48,470 nt of DNA from Streptomyces graminilatus (GCF_001418565.1 NZ_LIQQ01000149.1:1-48470); one strand, 5' to 3'; positions 17,219 to 24,679 are shown, counted from the first letter of the stretch. A program made the numbers and translations. The notes: generated by a model from the letters alone, not told the origin.

Positions 17219-18088
17219 ATGGATTCCCATGCCCGTGCCCGTGCCCGTGCAAATGCCCATTCCCATTCCCATTCCCATGCCCACTCCCACCCGTTGCTGT
17301 CGGCCGTGGAGGTCGCCGAGGTCGAGCCCTGTCTGCGGAAGGTGGGGGAGGTGTTCCGGGTGTTCGGGGACCAGGACTCCGGTTGCGTCGGCTACGGGGT
17401 CCGACTCCCGGACGGGGAACGCTGGTTCGTCAAGGAGGCGGTCACCGGGCCGGCGCAGGACTCCCTGGACCGGGCCTGGGCGTTCCACCGCCGGGTGCGC
17501 CATCCGGTGATCGTCCCGCAGGTGCACCGGTTCGCGGTGGGGGACGGCCGTACGGCGGCGGTGCTGCCCTGGCGGCCGGGCGAGAACCTGTACCAGGGGC
17601 GCCTGGCAGGGCCGGACGCCCCGATGACCCGCTTCCGCGCGCTGCCCGTCCCGACGGTCCTCCGGGCGGTCGACAGCGTCCTGGACGCCCATCTCGCCGT
17701 GGAGGCCGCAGGACAGGTCGCCGTCGACCTCTACGACGGCGCGTTCCTCTACGACTTCGAGGGCGACGCCGTCCAGTTGATCGACCTGGACGAGTACCGC
17801 CCGGGCCCGTTCGTGCTCCAGGAGGACCGGCTGCCGGGATCCGCCCGGTTCATGGCTCCGGAGGAGTGGCGGCGGGGCGCGGTCATCGACATCCGTACGA
17901 CCGTCCACGTCCTCGGCCGCGCCGTCCGCCTCCTGCTCGACGCGGGCACCGAGGAGCGCCAGTGGCGGGGTACGGCCGGGCAGTTGGCGGTCGTGGAACG
18001 GGCGACCCGGGAGGACCCCGGGGAACGGTTCACAGGGGTGGGGGAGTTCGTGGCGGCCTGGCGGGCGGCCGACGGGGTTCAGTCGTAG
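17219..18088 (+). CDS. Protein-kinase-like protein with His-rich N-terminus
   Basis: A 289-aa protein. Residues 40-110 resemble a kinase N-lobe (GYGVRLPDGERWFVKEAV with a candidate ATP-binding Lys). VDLYDGAFLYDF around residue 170 takes the place of the catalytic loop and LIDLDEY near 185 that of the DFG segment, so it belongs to the kinase fold but is divergent and may be an atypical kinase or pseudokinase. The first 25 residues alternate Ala/Arg and then His/Ser (HSHSHSHAHSH), encoded by 6-base tandem repeats at about 17219-17290. ATG follows GGAGG. It ends 13 bases before a strong terminator shared with the disrupted tRNA. Confidence 0.6.
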   Translation: MDSHARARARANAHSHSHSHAHSHPLLSAVEVAEVEPCLRKVGEVFRVFGDQDSGCVGYGVRLPDGERWFVKEAVTGPAQDSLDRAWAFHRRVRHPVIVPQVHRFAVGDGRTAAVLPWRPGENLYQGRLAGPDAPMTRFRALPVPTVLRAVDSVLDAHLAVEAAGQVAVDLYDGAFLYDFEGDAVQLIDLDEYRPGPFVLQEDRLPGSARFMAPEEWRRGAVIDIRTTVHVLGRAVRLLLDAGTEERQWRGTAGQLAVVERATREDPGERFTGVGEFVAAWRAADGVQS

Positions 18089-18101
18089 GACGGGCCCTAC
18101 G

Positions 18102-18139
18102 ACTGAGGGCCGACCCGCTTTCACGGGTCGGCCCTCAGT
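18102..18139. terminator. Bidirectional terminator, 16-base-pair stem
   Basis: ACTGAGGGCCGACCCG (18102-18117) pairs perfectly with CGGGTCGGCCCTCAGT (18124-18139) around a 6-base loop. A smaller inverted repeat (AGTCGTAGG / CCTACGACT) sits just before it at 18081-18104. It ends the kinase-like gene and also marks the downstream side of the tRNA remnant. Confidence 0.9.
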
Positions 18140-18140
18140 C

Positions 18141-18170
18141 GATCAGGGTGAGTGACGGGACTTGAACCTG
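18141..18170 (-). other. Prophage attachment site: displaced 3' end of tRNA-His
   Basis: On the minus strand, 18168-18147 reads GGTTCAAGTCCCGTCACTCA followed by CC. This is the T-loop, the 3' half of the T-stem, the acceptor strand CACTCAC and a C73 discriminator. C73 is characteristic of tRNA-His, where it pairs with G-1. Upstream of the T-loop, tRNA identity stops at once: the 5' T-stem should be CGGG and reads CAGG, and no anticodon arm follows. A 3' tRNA fragment next to the chromosomal terminator is what a tRNA-targeting integrase leaves at one end of an element. The intact tRNA-His is expected beyond the right edge of the window. Confidence 0.7.
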
Positions 18171-18531
18171 ATTTTGTTACACATCTGACCTGCGACGATG
18201 CGGAATCTAGGGTCGAATGGGACACATTCGATGACGCTGGATGTCGCTCGATGCCTCTCGAAGAGGGGTCGTGTTCCCGAGGGAACAGGGGGGTCCGAAG
18301 ATCCCGCAGGGCGGCTGCCGAGTGAGTGCAAAACGACGTTACCGATATCCCCTGAACGCCACAGCGCCCCCGCCTGAGCGGGGGCGCTGCTGCCCTCTCC
18401 TGTAGTCCTGGGGGGCTGCCAGGGAGGGCGTCTATGGGTGGGGGCTGTACGTGATCTTTGATGCCCCGGCCAGTTCAAGATCACACAATGCCTGGTAAAC
18501 CTGGCTGACTAAAGGGCACCGTACGCCCAGC
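18171..18531. other. Non-coding attachment-proximal region with hairpin
   Basis: No credible gene is seen here. CAGCGCCCCCGC (18362-18373) pairs with GCGGGGGCGCTG (18378-18389) around a 4-base loop, a terminator-like hairpin. The rest contains short palindromic elements (for example around GTTCCCGAGGGAAC near 18271) that could be integrase arm or directionality-factor sites; this is inference from position only. Confidence 0.5.
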
Positions 18532-18777
18532 GTGTACCTGGTGCATGCGCCGCCCGATGACGATGACTGGCTCCTTGACCAGCTCAGAGGCATCGGTGCC
18601 CGGATCCGAGCCGAGCGCATCCATCAGAACGTGACCCAAGAACGCCTGCACCTGGCCGCCGGAATCAGCCGCTGGACCCTCCAGGAGATTGAGGCCGGCC
18701 GCAGCAATCCCACGGCTACGACCCTCCTCCGCATCGCCTACGTCCTGGATGTGCCACTCAAGGACCTTGTCCGGTGA
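18532..18777 (+). CDS. Small XRE-family transcriptional regulator, 81 aa
   Basis: The protein is almost entirely an HTH_3 domain: IGARIRAERIHQNVTQERLH then LAAGISRWTLQEIEAGRSNP and TLLRIAYVLDVPLKDLV, with the recognition helix at SRWTLQEIEAG. It starts at GTG 18532 (or GTG 18541) with no clear ribosome site and may be leaderless. Its acidic head (PPDDDDWLLDQL) precedes the domain. It is the first gene inside the attachment site. Too simple to say whether it controls prophage or host genes. Confidence 0.8.
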   Translation: MYLVHAPPDDDDWLLDQLRGIGARIRAERIHQNVTQERLHLAAGISRWTLQEIEAGRSNPTATTLLRIAYVLDVPLKDLVR

Positions 18778-18779
18778 GA

Positions 18780-18896
18780 TGGCCCGCCGCAGCTCAGGGG
18801 ATGCGCTATGGCGGGCCACCATGGCCGCCCCGTACGGGCGTTGGGGACGGCCGGTTCATCCCGCCGCCGACGCAATCGGCGCGCACCGGCGGCGGG
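18780..18896. terminator. Two hairpins between convergent genes
   Basis: TGGCCCGCC (18780-18788) pairs with GGCGGGCCA (18810-18818), and CCCGCCGCC (18860-18868) pairs with GGCGGCGGG (18888-18896). They lie between the ends of the XRE gene and the Cys-rich gene and probably terminate transcription from both sides. Confidence 0.7.
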
Positions 18897-18899
18897 GGC

Positions 18900-19508
18900 T
18901 CAGCGGGGGTAGGTCTGGGAGCGTGACTTCTTGCACGGCTCGGCGTGGAGGTACACGGTGATGCCGCCCGCCGACGCCGACGAGTGCTCGTACTTCGTGA
19001 CCTTCTCGCCCTCCGCTATCAGCAGCCCGCAGCACTGGCAGTACCGCGGCCGGAGGCACAGCGCGATGTGCGTGTACTCGAACCGCGGGGCCGAGTTGCC
19101 GTCCCAGAGCAGCGGCTCGAACCTCTCCCCTGGCTGCACCTCCTGGTGGCACTGCCCACAGGCCACCGCAGGCTTGCCTGCCCGCTGTACCGCGTCCAGG
19201 AGTCGGGCCCGCCAGTCGTCCGCGGCGTCGCACTGGGCCGCGCACGCGCACAGCGGACAGCCCGGCATGTGACCGAGCCAGCCGTGGTACGTCTCCACCC
19301 ATGCCCGGCGCCCCTCGTAGCAGGGCGTGCAGCCGTGCGGGCGCCAGTCGAGCGAGCCCCCAAGGTCGACGCGGAGAACGCCCTGGGTCAGGGGTGTGCT
19401 GCACCAGACGCACGTGTCGCCGGCGGCCTGCTCGACGGCCAAGTAGGCGGGGACCTCGAAGACGTTGATGTGCCGGACGACGTCCAACTCCGCGATGCTG
19501 TGGGTCAC
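18900..19508 (-). CDS. Cysteine-rich, probably zinc-binding hypothetical protein
   Basis: A 202-aa protein with about 15 cysteines arranged as zinc-knuckle pairs: CVWC, CTPC, CPLCAC, CGQC, and CLRPRYCQCCG. Conserved His residues accompany several pairs. It looks like several small zinc ribbons in series, with no catalytic motif. GTG at 19508 has GAGGAG eight bases upstream and overlaps the stop of the 55-aa gene as GTGA. It is the third gene of a coupled trio that appears to be controlled by the neighbouring XRE-TPR regulator (inference). Function unknown. Confidence 0.75.
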   Translation of the reverse strand: MTHSIAELDVVRHINVFEVPAYLAVEQAAGDTCVWCSTPLTQGVLRVDLGGSLDWRPHGCTPCYEGRRAWVETYHGWLGHMPGCPLCACAAQCDAADDWRARLLDAVQRAGKPAVACGQCHQEVQPGERFEPLLWDGNSAPRFEYTHIALCLRPRYCQCCGLLIAEGEKVTKYEHSSASAGGITVYLHAEPCKKSRSQTYPR

Positions 19509-19672
19509 GTGGTCACTCCTCGTCGAGCCCGGGACCACGTACGCCGCAGTCGGGCAGCTTCCGGGCAGGAGCGGGTCGTGTCAGCCTTGCACTCGGAGCA
19601 CGTATCGCAGTGGATCAGGAGGGCCCGATACCGCTCGTCAACGGAGACAGCGGGCGGCTGGTGCGCGCTCAT
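19505..19672 (-). CDS. Small Cys-containing hypothetical protein, 55 aa
   Basis: The ATG at 19672 overlaps the stop of the upstream gene (ATGA) and its own stop overlaps the next start (GTGA). The sequence has one compact motif, HCDTCSECKADTTRSCPEA, with four Cys that could bind zinc, then a basic C-terminus (RLRRTWSRARR). Its coupling on both sides argues that it is real despite its size. Function unknown; similar small proteins occur beside XRE-TPR regulators in Streptomyces accessory regions. Confidence 0.65.
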   Translation of the reverse strand: MSAHQPPAVSVDERYRALLIHCDTCSECKADTTRSCPEAARLRRTWSRARRGVTT

Positions 19673-20271
19673 CGGTGCCCCCTCATGGGGAGCGGGGAGA
19701 CCTGGTCGTCCGCGACCGGCGGCTGGCTGGCCAGCCGGTAGCGGCCGATCTCGACGAGCACGGCGACGACGCTTGGCGCGCAGAGAGTCCCTGCGACCGT
19801 CATGGGCACCGCCCAGTACGAGGCGCCCGAACCGGTAGGCGCGTTCAGTCCGGGCCGGGGAACCCCGACGTAGGCGCCGGGCCCGAGGGGTTCCAGGTCC
19901 CGGGTCGGCTCCCACGGGTGGCGGCTGTCGGCGGGCACGAGCGCGTAGTACCGGCAGCGGCGAGGGTCATGGATGACCGGTCCGCCGACGAGCGCCCGGG
20001 TCAGGTAGTGGTCGACGTCCTTGATGTCGTCGGTGCCCGCGGCTGCCTGGATGAGGCGCGCCGACATGCGGATCGCGGAGAAGACAACGCCGGCCATCAG
20101 CATGGTGACGCCGTGGGCCTGCCACTCCGTACGAGACCGGTCGCGGGACTCCGTGGCGCCGAGGAGCCAGTCGGCGGCCGACGGGGCCCCGCTGCCGTGT
20201 GTCGTCTCGCCGTCCGGGGGCAGTGGTTCCTCCGGCGCCGCGCTCCCCTGCTCGGCTGGTCCATGCGCCAT
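19669..20271 (-). CDS. Hypothetical protein, first gene of a coupled trio
   Basis: Counting from ATG 20271, which has GGAGG eight bases upstream, the product is 200 aa; GTG 20307 is a weaker alternative. A possible membrane-active helix is TMLMAGVVFSAIRMSARLIQ; a second hydrophobic stretch is YWAVPMTVAGTLCAPSVVAVLVEIG near the C-terminus. The middle has ALVGGPVIHDPRRCRYYALV and PLGPGAYVGVPRPG, reminiscent of a small beta domain. No known motif is recognised. It lies downstream of the XRE-TPR regulator with a perfect palindrome in between, so it is probably the first regulated gene. Confidence 0.65.
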   Translation of the reverse strand: MAHGPAEQGSAAPEEPLPPDGETTHGSGAPSAADWLLGATESRDRSRTEWQAHGVTMLMAGVVFSAIRMSARLIQAAAGTDDIKDVDHYLTRALVGGPVIHDPRRCRYYALVPADSRHPWEPTRDLEPLGPGAYVGVPRPGLNAPTGSGASYWAVPMTVAGTLCAPSVVAVLVEIGRYRLASQPPVADDQVSPLPMRGHR

Positions 20272-20338
20272 CGCCCACGCCTCCATGGTCCCGGTGATCT
20301 GTCTCACACCAGTGACCGTACGGACGCGTAGAGGCAGG

Positions 20339-20363
20339 AACGCTCACAGATTCTGTGAGCGTT
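20339..20363. promoter_or_regulatory. Perfect 12-base inverted repeat, candidate operator
   Basis: AACGCTCACAGA and TCTGTGAGCGTT flank a single T at 20351. A one-base centre suits a protein dimer rather than an RNA hairpin. A further half-site TTGTGAGCG follows at 20362. It lies between the XRE-TPR gene stop (20373) and the trio start, so it is the best candidate operator for that regulator. Confidence 0.7.
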
Positions 20364-20372
20364 GTGAGCGCC

Positions 20373-21557
20373 TTACAGGCCGACCCAGGAGGCCATGTGG
20401 GTCAGCGTGTCCGGCGTCTGGCGGGACAAATGCACCAGGCCGCGGATCGTTTCCCGGGCTCCGGGGTGGTAGCGGGTCTGCTCGGGCGCGGCTTTCCTCG
20501 CCTCCACTAGATGCTCAAGCGCCTTGTCGGTCAGCCCCGTTTCCATCTCCGTCCGTGCCCGGTCGATCAGGAAGTGCGCGCGGCGCGACGTCGCGAGCGA
20601 CGCGGGCAGTCTGATCTTGCGGGCCTGCGTGAGAGCCTCGTCGTACTGGCCCATCTCGACGGCCGCGGACATCCGGTGTAACGCCACGTTGGTGGGGCCG
20701 AACGACAGCCAGTGCACATCGGAGGCGTCGCCGGTCCGCTTGGCCAGGTCGCGTGCCTCCTTGATGTGGCGGTCGACGGCGGCCTGGTCCTCCGCACGTG
20801 CGCAGATGACGGACGCCCCGAGGTGCAGCTGCCCGGTGACGGCGAGCACTTCCCTGGTCGGCTCGGCCTGCCCGACGATGCCGTGCCCGGACGCCACCAG
20901 CCGCTGCCCGATGGTGTACTCGCCCTCCCTGAAGTAGACGAGCGCGCGCATGTACTGACGGACCGCGCCCAGGCACGGATCGGAGGCACGCTCCGCCGCC
21001 CACGCCATCCGGTCCAGGGCCACGGCAGACAGGTCGTAGTAGCCGAGCTTCACCGTGATGTCGTGCGCCGTGCGGTACGTGGACGCGAGCGCCTGCCACA
21101 GCTCCGTGGACGGCGTCGACCAGGCGGTGTGCGTCAGCTCGGCGATCGTTCCGGGCAGCGCACGGGCCGCGTTGCGGATGTGGGTCGCGCGGACCTCGGC
21201 ACACAGGTGGTCCGCCGCAGTCACCAGCTCGGTGGCCGACCGCGCGACGAGGTCCGGGTTCGCGCCGAGGTCGTACAGGTCGAGGGCCTCGCGGATCGGA
21301 CGCACCAGTTCGGCGAGCCGGTCCCGCTGCAATTCGGTCACGTAGGGCTGTCCCGTCAGGACGGTGACGTCGATGCCCAGGGCATGAGCAACCGCGGCGA
21401 CGAACGTCGAGGTCGCGGGGCGCGCACCGCATTCCACCTGGTTCAACAGGCTGTACGAGTAGGGGATGCGGGCGGCCAGCCCACGCTGTGTGAGCCTGGC
21501 CAATCTCCGCTGTTCCTTGATGCGGGTGCCGGTGTGGTCGTCGTCGGGTGAGGGCAT
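20373..21557 (-). CDS. XRE-family regulator with TPR sensor domain
   Basis: A 394-aa protein. Residues 10-70 form an XRE helix-turn-helix (RIKEQRRLARLTQRGLAARI, then SYSLLNQVECGARPATSTFV). The remaining 320 residues are alpha-helical repeats of TPR type (for example AVRQYMRALVYFREGEYTIG and YDEALTQARKIRLPASLATS). Such proteins often bind a peptide or small ligand in the TPR part. ATG at 21557 has GAGGAG upstream. It is divergent from a flavoprotein gene, a pairing seen repeatedly in Streptomyces accessory DNA. It probably controls itself and its neighbours. Confidence 0.85.
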   Translation of the reverse strand: MPSPDDDHTGTRIKEQRRLARLTQRGLAARIPYSYSLLNQVECGARPATSTFVAAVAHALGIDVTVLTGQPYVTELQRDRLAELVRPIREALDLYDLGANPDLVARSATELVTAADHLCAEVRATHIRNAARALPGTIAELTHTAWSTPSTELWQALASTYRTAHDITVKLGYYDLSAVALDRMAWAAERASDPCLGAVRQYMRALVYFREGEYTIGQRLVASGHGIVGQAEPTREVLAVTGQLHLGASVICARAEDQAAVDRHIKEARDLAKRTGDASDVHWLSFGPTNVALHRMSAAVEMGQYDEALTQARKIRLPASLATSRRAHFLIDRARTEMETGLTDKALEHLVEARKAAPEQTRYHPGARETIRGLVHLSRQTPDTLTHMASWVGL

Positions 21558-21690
21558 ACTGGTCTCCTCGTTCCTTGCAGCCACTTGGAACGGTACCCGC
21601 GCTCACCGGTGCGGGGCAGGCGTCCGCCCCCGACTCCTCCTGGAGCGGGGGCGGTTGCATGTGATCCATCGGCCAGGGTGGTATGAGGAC

Positions 21691-22236
21691 ATGACCCCTC
21701 GGACCCTGTATCTGTTTGGCTCAGCAGCACCCCCCGTCTTCGACGTCGCGACCGTGATCGAGCAAGCGCAGCAGCGCGGCTTCGACGTGTGCCTCGGGTT
21801 GACGCCGACGGCGGCACGCTGGCTCGCCGCCGACCTCGATGACCTGGCGGAGCTGACCGGGCACCCAGTGCGCTCGGAGTACAAGACACCGGGCGAGCCC
21901 GACGTATGGCCGAAGGCCGACGCCATCGTGTTCGCGCCGGCCACCTTCAACAGCGTCAACTCGTGGGCTCTCGGGCTGACTCACGACTTCGTGATCGGTG
22001 TGGTCGCTGAGGGAATCGGCAAGCGGATCCCGATGGTGGTGATGCCGTGCGTGAACGCCGCGTACGTGCAGCACCGTCAATTCGAGCGGAGCGTCGCCGA
22101 GCTGCGTGAGATGGGGATCCGAGTCCTGTACGGCGAGGGCGGCTTCGTACCGAACCAGCCCGGCCAGGGGAAGCCGAAGGAGTACCCGTGGCATCAGGTC
22201 CTCGATGCGGCTGAGCGGCTCGTCCATACGGACTGA
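21691..22236 (+). CDS. Flavoprotein (HFCD family)
   Basis: A 181-aa single-domain flavoprotein. The start LYLFGSAAPPVF has the Ser/Ala phosphate-binding loop; VFAPATFNSVNSWALGLTHD is the conserved FMN/active-site stretch, and PMVVMPCVNAAYVQH matches the P-x-M-N-type motif of decarboxylase-like members such as PpcDC, EpiD and Dfp. In epidermin-type enzymes this fold oxidatively decarboxylates a C-terminal Cys; no substrate gene is present here. ATG 21691 follows TGAGGAC. Divergent from the XRE-TPR regulator. Confidence 0.8.
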   Translation: MTPRTLYLFGSAAPPVFDVATVIEQAQQRGFDVCLGLTPTAARWLAADLDDLAELTGHPVRSEYKTPGEPDVWPKADAIVFAPATFNSVNSWALGLTHDFVIGVVAEGIGKRIPMVVMPCVNAAYVQHRQFERSVAELREMGIRVLYGEGGFVPNQPGQGKPKEYPWHQVLDAAERLVHTD

Positions 22237-22253
22237 CCCCGGACACGACGAAG

Positions 22254-22285
22254 CGGCCCTCACCGCCCGAAGGCGGTGAGGGCCG
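22254..22285. terminator. Terminator between flavoprotein and prophage late operon
   Basis: CGGCCCTCACCGCC (22254-22267) pairs perfectly with GGCGGTGAGGGCCG (22272-22285) around a CGAA loop. It stands between convergent transcription units and can serve both. Confidence 0.9.
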
Positions 22286-22297
22286 ATGCTGCTGGGT

Positions 22298-23464
22298 TCA
22301 TGCTGGTTCGGCGTAGATGTTCTCCAGGCGCAGCCGCCATGGATATGTGGCGTGGGCGTAGACCCTGTTGCCGGGCCCGGTCGCCAGCCCCTGGTGGGCG
22401 AGCGCGATCGTCACGAGTCCCGCGTTGATGTGTCCGGGCCCGACGGTGAACATCTCCGGCGACGCGTTCTTGCTGATGGTCAGGGTCGGGTACATCCCCG
22501 GGTTGCCCTCACCCGGCGGTGTGGCCCCCTCCGACGTCGCGTACTCGGCGATCGCCCCACCAGAGTCGAGGAGTACCCAGTCCAGGAAGTGCGAGCCGAG
22601 GTACAGGAAGTTGGGGCACACCCGGATCCGGTCGCCCGCACTGGCGGCAATCGACCACTGCAGCTTGGTGCCCCCGCTGGTCTGCACGATCGCCCACGAC
22701 GCGGCCCCGGGCAGACCACTCAGGTCATCGTCAATGATCCGCACACGGGCCGTACGGATCTGCGCGCCACCCCCGCCGCCCGACGGGGTCTGCCAGGTGG
22801 CCGCGCTTGGCGAGGTCGCCGTCAGCACCTTCCCCGCCGACGGTGTCCCGCTCACTGTGACGCCGTTGACCTTCGCGACGGCCGGGTCGGGGTAGGTGCC
22901 GGACAGGTCCCCGCCGGCCGCACCGGTAGGTGTCCGAGCATTCGACAGGCGGGAGTCGTCACCGGCTGCCACCGTCCCGGACGTCGCACCTACGCTGCAG
23001 GTCGCGGCGTTGCCGAGTTCGAGGCTCGTACGGGCGGTGGCCGGGTCCGGGAGGTCGGACAGGTTCGCGGCCTTGGCCAGCAGCGTCGACCCGTCGACGA
23101 GGACCGTGTACGTGCCGGCGACCGGATCCGGGACCAGGACGTCGGCGAGCTTCACGGTCGGCGTCGCCTTCGGCAGGCTGATGTACCGGACCCAGTTGGG
23201 TCCGTTCGTCAGCACCGCCTCCACCCGGTACGTCCACCCCGATGGCGACATCCCCGAAGCATCCGTCGCCACCAGCGTCTTACTGAACAGGCCGTCCTCG
23301 AGGACGGCCTCGGCCGTACCGCCGAGGATCACATCGTCCTCGCCGATCGTCACCAGGTCCGGCCCCGAGAAGAGCAACCGGCCTTTCGCGAGGGCCCCGT
23401 CGAACCCGGTCAGCGGAACGCCTGCCGACACGGTCACCGTCTCCACACCCACAGGCAGTGGCAT
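22298..23464 (-). CDS. Phage tail fibre / receptor-binding protein
   Basis: A 388-aa last gene of the late operon. The N-terminal 125 residues are a beta-rich attachment domain (VTVSAGVPLTGFDGALAKGR, then YRVEAVLTNGPNWVRYISLP). The middle has the phage-fibre motifs LSDLPDPATARTSLELGNAA, SRLSNARTPTGAAGGDLSGT and YPDPAVAKVNGVTVSG, which mark trimeric fibres. A Gly-rich hinge (PSGGGGGAQ) leads to a C-terminal beta domain, probably the receptor-binding head. It begins with ATG 23464 close after the collagen-like gene. Confidence 0.8.
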   Translation of the reverse strand: MPLPVGVETVTVSAGVPLTGFDGALAKGRLLFSGPDLVTIGEDDVILGGTAEAVLEDGLFSKTLVATDASGMSPSGWTYRVEAVLTNGPNWVRYISLPKATPTVKLADVLVPDPVAGTYTVLVDGSTLLAKAANLSDLPDPATARTSLELGNAATCSVGATSGTVAAGDDSRLSNARTPTGAAGGDLSGTYPDPAVAKVNGVTVSGTPSAGKVLTATSPSAATWQTPSGGGGGAQIRTARVRIIDDDLSGLPGAASWAIVQTSGGTKLQWSIAASAGDRIRVCPNFLYLGSHFLDWVLLDSGGAIAEYATSEGATPPGEGNPGMYPTLTISKNASPEMFTVGPGHINAGLVTIALAHQGLATGPGNRVYAHATYPWRLRLENIYAEPA

Positions 23465-23477
23465 CTAGTCATCCCTC

Positions 23478-24164
23478 CTACGGGTACTGGCGGCGACTCG
23501 GGTCAAGCCCGGCCGCGAGCGGACTCGACGGCGAACTCCCGCTGTCCGACGGCGTGCTGTCGCGACGGCACACCAGAGCATCCGGATCCCAGGCCGGCGC
23601 CTGCAGCGCATACCCGTCCGGACAGGACGGGCCCGCCGGGCCGACGTCACCCCGTGGACCTTCCGGCCCCTGCTCACCCGCCGGTCCCCCCGGGCCCGGG
23701 TCGCCCTGAGGTCCGGCAGGACCGGCGGGTCCTGCCAAGCCGGCCGTGCCGGGCGGTCCGGTGGCACCGGCACTCCCGGGCTGCCCCGCCGTACCGTCCA
23801 CCCCGTCAGCCCCTGCCCGGCCCGGCGACCCCGGGGAACCCGACGGCCCGGGCGAACCCGGATCCCCCGCCGGCCCCCGCGGCCCAGGTATCGGGACCGG
23901 CACCCGAGTCCGCTCGTCGAGATCCTCCACGGCCTGGCTCGGGTCCGGCGCTTTCGGAGTCCCGCCCGACGCCTCAACCTGCGCGCGCAGCACCCGGACG
24001 TCTCCCGCGAGGGTGCTCACGGCGGCACCCCGCCGGTCGGCTTCGTCGGCGAGCTGGCTGTACCAGGACCAGCCGATCACGGCCGCCCCGGTCAACACGA
24101 CCAGCCAGCAGAACACCGTCATCCAGCGCCAGTGATCTGCGAACACCCGTTCAGTCCGGGTCAC
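23478..24164 (-). CDS. Membrane-anchored collagen-like phage protein
   Basis: A 228-aa protein with a clear order of parts: a membrane segment at residues about 15-34 ([20 protein letters not shown]), a short coiled coil ([20 protein letters not shown]), then 28 uninterrupted Gly-X-Y triplets from residue 94 to 177 rich in Pro at X, and a C-terminal segment with two Cys ([12 protein letters not shown] and ALVCRRD). Collagen repeats are common in phage fibres, but a membrane anchor is not. Starts at GTG 24164, coupled by GTGA to the gene before it. It may be a surface-displayed prophage product or a fibre part; see findings. Confidence 0.8.
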   Translation of the reverse strand: MTRTERVFADHWRWMTVFCWLVVLTGAAVIGWSWYSQLADEADRRGAAVSTLAGDVRVLRAQVEASGGTPKAPDPSQAVEDLDERTRVPVPIPGPRGPAGDPGSPGPSGSPGSPGRAGADGVDGTAGQPGSAGATGPPGTAGLAGPAGPAGPQGDPGPGGPAGEQGPEGPRGDVGPAGPSCPDGYALQAPAWDPDALVCRRDSTPSDSGSSPSSPLAAGLDPSRRQYP

Positions 24165-24427
24165 GGTTGTCCTCCGAGTTGAATGACGAGGCTCCTCAGC
24201 CGGGCGATCTCGGCCTGATCCGTAGCGTGCTGCGCGGCGAGCACCGCCCGCTCCGCCTTCAGCTCGGCCCGCTCGACCTTCAGCTCGGCACGCTCCTCCT
24301 GGAGGTCGCCGGTGAGCGAGGTGTAGCCGGTGATGGCGTTCTCGCCCCGCTTCCCCAGGTACGTCACCACGCCGCCGACGACCGCGCCCACGCCCACCAG
24401 GAGGGCGCCGAGGGTGGTGAGGTCCAA
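24161..24427 (-). CDS. Small membrane protein with coiled coil (lysis module)
   Basis: An 88-aa protein: N-terminal membrane helix [21 protein letters not shown] (residues 4-24), then a highly charged coiled coil ([20 protein letters not shown]) to the end. The shape, size and place between a holin and the fibre suggest a second holin, antiholin or spanin-like factor. It is coupled to the collagen-like gene. No family assigned. Confidence 0.65.
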   Translation of the reverse strand: MDLTTLGALLVGVGAVVGGVVTYLGKRGENAITGYTSLTGDLQEERAELKVERAELKAERAVLAAQHATDQAEIARLRSLVIQLGGQP

Positions 24428-24436
24428 TGCGGCTCC

Positions 24437-24679
24437 TTAGGGAAGGCGCGGCCGTGACGGGGCGACGGTCTCGGTGATGCCCGGGCCCTGCGTACCGCCG
24501 CTCGTAGCGACGGCGGTGAGCAGCGCGAGCACCGCAGCCATGCCGCTGATCGACAGCGTCGCGGGCCAGTCGACGTCGAGGAGGCCCAGGCCCTCACCGC
24601 TGAGGAGCGCGACCTCGGCCTGGGCGAACGTACGGACCATCCGCTCGGCGGTGGCCTTCCAGAAAGCACGAGTCAGCAT
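24437..24679 (-). CDS. Holin, phage r1t type
   Basis: An 80-aa product. It starts [20 protein letters not shown] and has two hydrophobic segments ([16 protein letters not shown] and [20 protein letters not shown]), matching the r1t-like holin family in the FWK...R...TFAQ opening. Holins open the cell membrane so that endolysin reaches the wall. The start is chosen at ATG 24679 because AAGGG lies six bases upstream; ATG 24682 and 24694 are in frame. It lies two genes after the endolysin in transcription order, a normal lysis cassette. Confidence 0.8.
   Translation of the reverse strand: MLTRAFWKATAERMVRTFAQAEVALLSGEGLGLLDVDWPATLSISGMAAVLALLTAVATSGGTQGPGITETVAPSRPRLP

Noticed and set aside
17219..17300. 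His-rich head taken as a zinc transporter or metallochaperone
   Set aside because: The rest of the protein has a kinase-like fold and no membrane segments.
18147..18240. Complete tRNA gene
   Set aside because: Only the T-loop to acceptor end is present; no matching 5' T-stem, anticodon arm or D-arm can be folded upstream.
18143..18484. Minus-strand frame of 113 codons over the attachment region
   Set aside because: No ribosome site, overlaps the tRNA remnant and hairpin, and no protein-like pattern.
22286..24457. Plus-strand open frame of about 720 codons
   Set aside because: Antisense to the fibre, collagen-like and small membrane genes; composition is a mirror of the Gly/Pro repeats.
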